Below are positions 63,752 to 64,000 of a stretch of DNA of 64,000 nucleotides, one piece after another; within the stretch, counting starts at the first letter, position 1; each line of letters opens with the position of its first letter. Source of the stretch: Lacticaseibacillus porcinae (GTDB lineage: Bacteria; Bacillota; Bacilli; Lactobacillales; Lactobacillaceae); the NCBI RefSeq assembly GCF_003946305.1, contig NZ_RHNS01000001.1, positions 124,001-188,000 of the forward strand, read 5' to 3'. The position numbers and the translations under genes are program-made. The notes under the pieces were generated by a model. The model was not told the DNA's origin and did no database searches. It saw only the letters and a list, made by a program, of their open reading frames with translations.

Positions 63752-64000
63752 TTATTTACTTGGTTGTTTGGCATCCAAGATATTTAACCGTACTCGTTTG
63801 GAGTATGGCGACTTAACGGCGTAAACGATCGTGCGTATAGCTTGCGCCACACGCCCTTGTTTCCCGATGACCCGGCCGACATCGTCCGGCGCCACGGTTA
63901 AGTCGAAGGCCATGTATTCTTCCGTCTCATGAGGACGGATCTCAATGGCCTCTGGGTGAGCAACTAAGGGTGTCACAATGGCTCGGATGAGCCCCGCGAT
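63752..64000 (-). CDS. khpA: KH-domain RNA-binding protein KhpA (5' end outside window)
   Basis: Partial: 82 residues visible, continuing in frame through the right edge (begins ...IAGLIRAIVTPLVAHPEAI), so the GTG at 63976 is not the true start. One type II KH domain with VGRVIGKQGRVAQAIRTIV (~residues 41-60 of this piece), the GxxG loop being GKQG. KhpA acts with KhpB in regulating cell elongation and sRNA binding in Gram-positives. rpsP would be expected just beyond. Confidence 0.92.
   Translation of the reverse strand: MAGLIRAIVTPLVAHPEAIEIRPHETEEYMAFDLTVAPDDVGRVIGKQGRVAQAIRTIVYAVKSPYSKRVRLNILDAKQPSK

Overview
The window is a 64 kb chromosomal housekeeping segment of a low-to-mid GC Firmicute. 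Protein content and gene order (dnaE-pfkA-pyk, ribT-scpA-scpB-rluB, degV beside a YpmR-type SGNH hydrolase, khpA-rimM-trmD-rplS, dfrA-thyA) point to Lactobacillaceae, with an arrangement like that of the Lacticaseibacillus casei group. Genus and species are inference. About 56 of the 65 genes called lie on the minus strand, as expected for one replichore arm. I see no transposase, prophage, CRISPR array or tRNA/rRNA gene.

Layout. 1-9 kb: partial SGNH hydrolase, DegV/FakB, haemolysin-III homologue (+), dfrA-thyA, an Uup-like ABC-F ATPase, cca, a TPR protein and HU. 9-18 kb: der, rpsA, cmk, a LysM protein, recQ-ypbB, ferredoxin (+) and ribU with an FMN riboswitch. 18-24 kb: rluB-scpB-scpA-ribT, xerD, cvfB, DUF441 and an XRE regulator with its membrane partner. 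23.8-30.3 kb: pyk, pfkA, dnaE and a small DUF2929 protein (+). 30-34.4 kb: lipoprotein, cytoplasmic 5'-nucleotidase-like enzyme, DUF1836 protein, a ~410-nt putative structured RNA and rpmF. 34.5-42.7 kb: clpB (CtsR box), LapA-like protein, SDR, rnz, OatA-like O-acetyltransferase and obg. 42.9-50.6 kb: mupG, the fruR-fruK-fruA operon (+), two GNATs, a TMEM175-like channel and a YjbR protein (+). 50.6-60 kb: uvrC, an MFS transporter, glnQ plus a fused glnPH, DUF805 and a heterodimeric ABC exporter. 60-64 kb: yneF, DUF896, small ORFs, rplS, trmD, rimM and khpA (partial).

The coding content is largely ordinary. The unusual material is in the gaps. (1) Three copies of a ~188-bp structured repeat, family I, lie between der and rpsA (two, in opposite orientation) and upstream of rluB (one). 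Each folds as a long imperfect outer stem with two internal hairpins, and the copies differ by compensatory changes. (2) Two diverged copies of a second ~160-nt structured element, family II, lie beside ribU and beside the ABC exporter. (3) A single nested palindrome (family III) lies downstream of rpmF. (4) A candidate ~410-nt non-coding RNA sits at 33476-33888, with its own extended -10 promoter, a terminator, a GNRA hairpin and two identical 12-bp palindromes exactly 30 bp apart upstream. I could not match it to RNase P RNA, tmRNA, 6S or SRP RNA. These four are the best candidates for something undescribed.

Regulation visible in sequence includes the FMN riboswitch and its terminator, a CtsR box at clpB, operator-like repeats around mupG/fruR, an inverted repeat around the hlyIII promoter, and many intrinsic terminators separating transcription units. 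Promoters, operators and folds were found by eye. No searches or folding programs were run.
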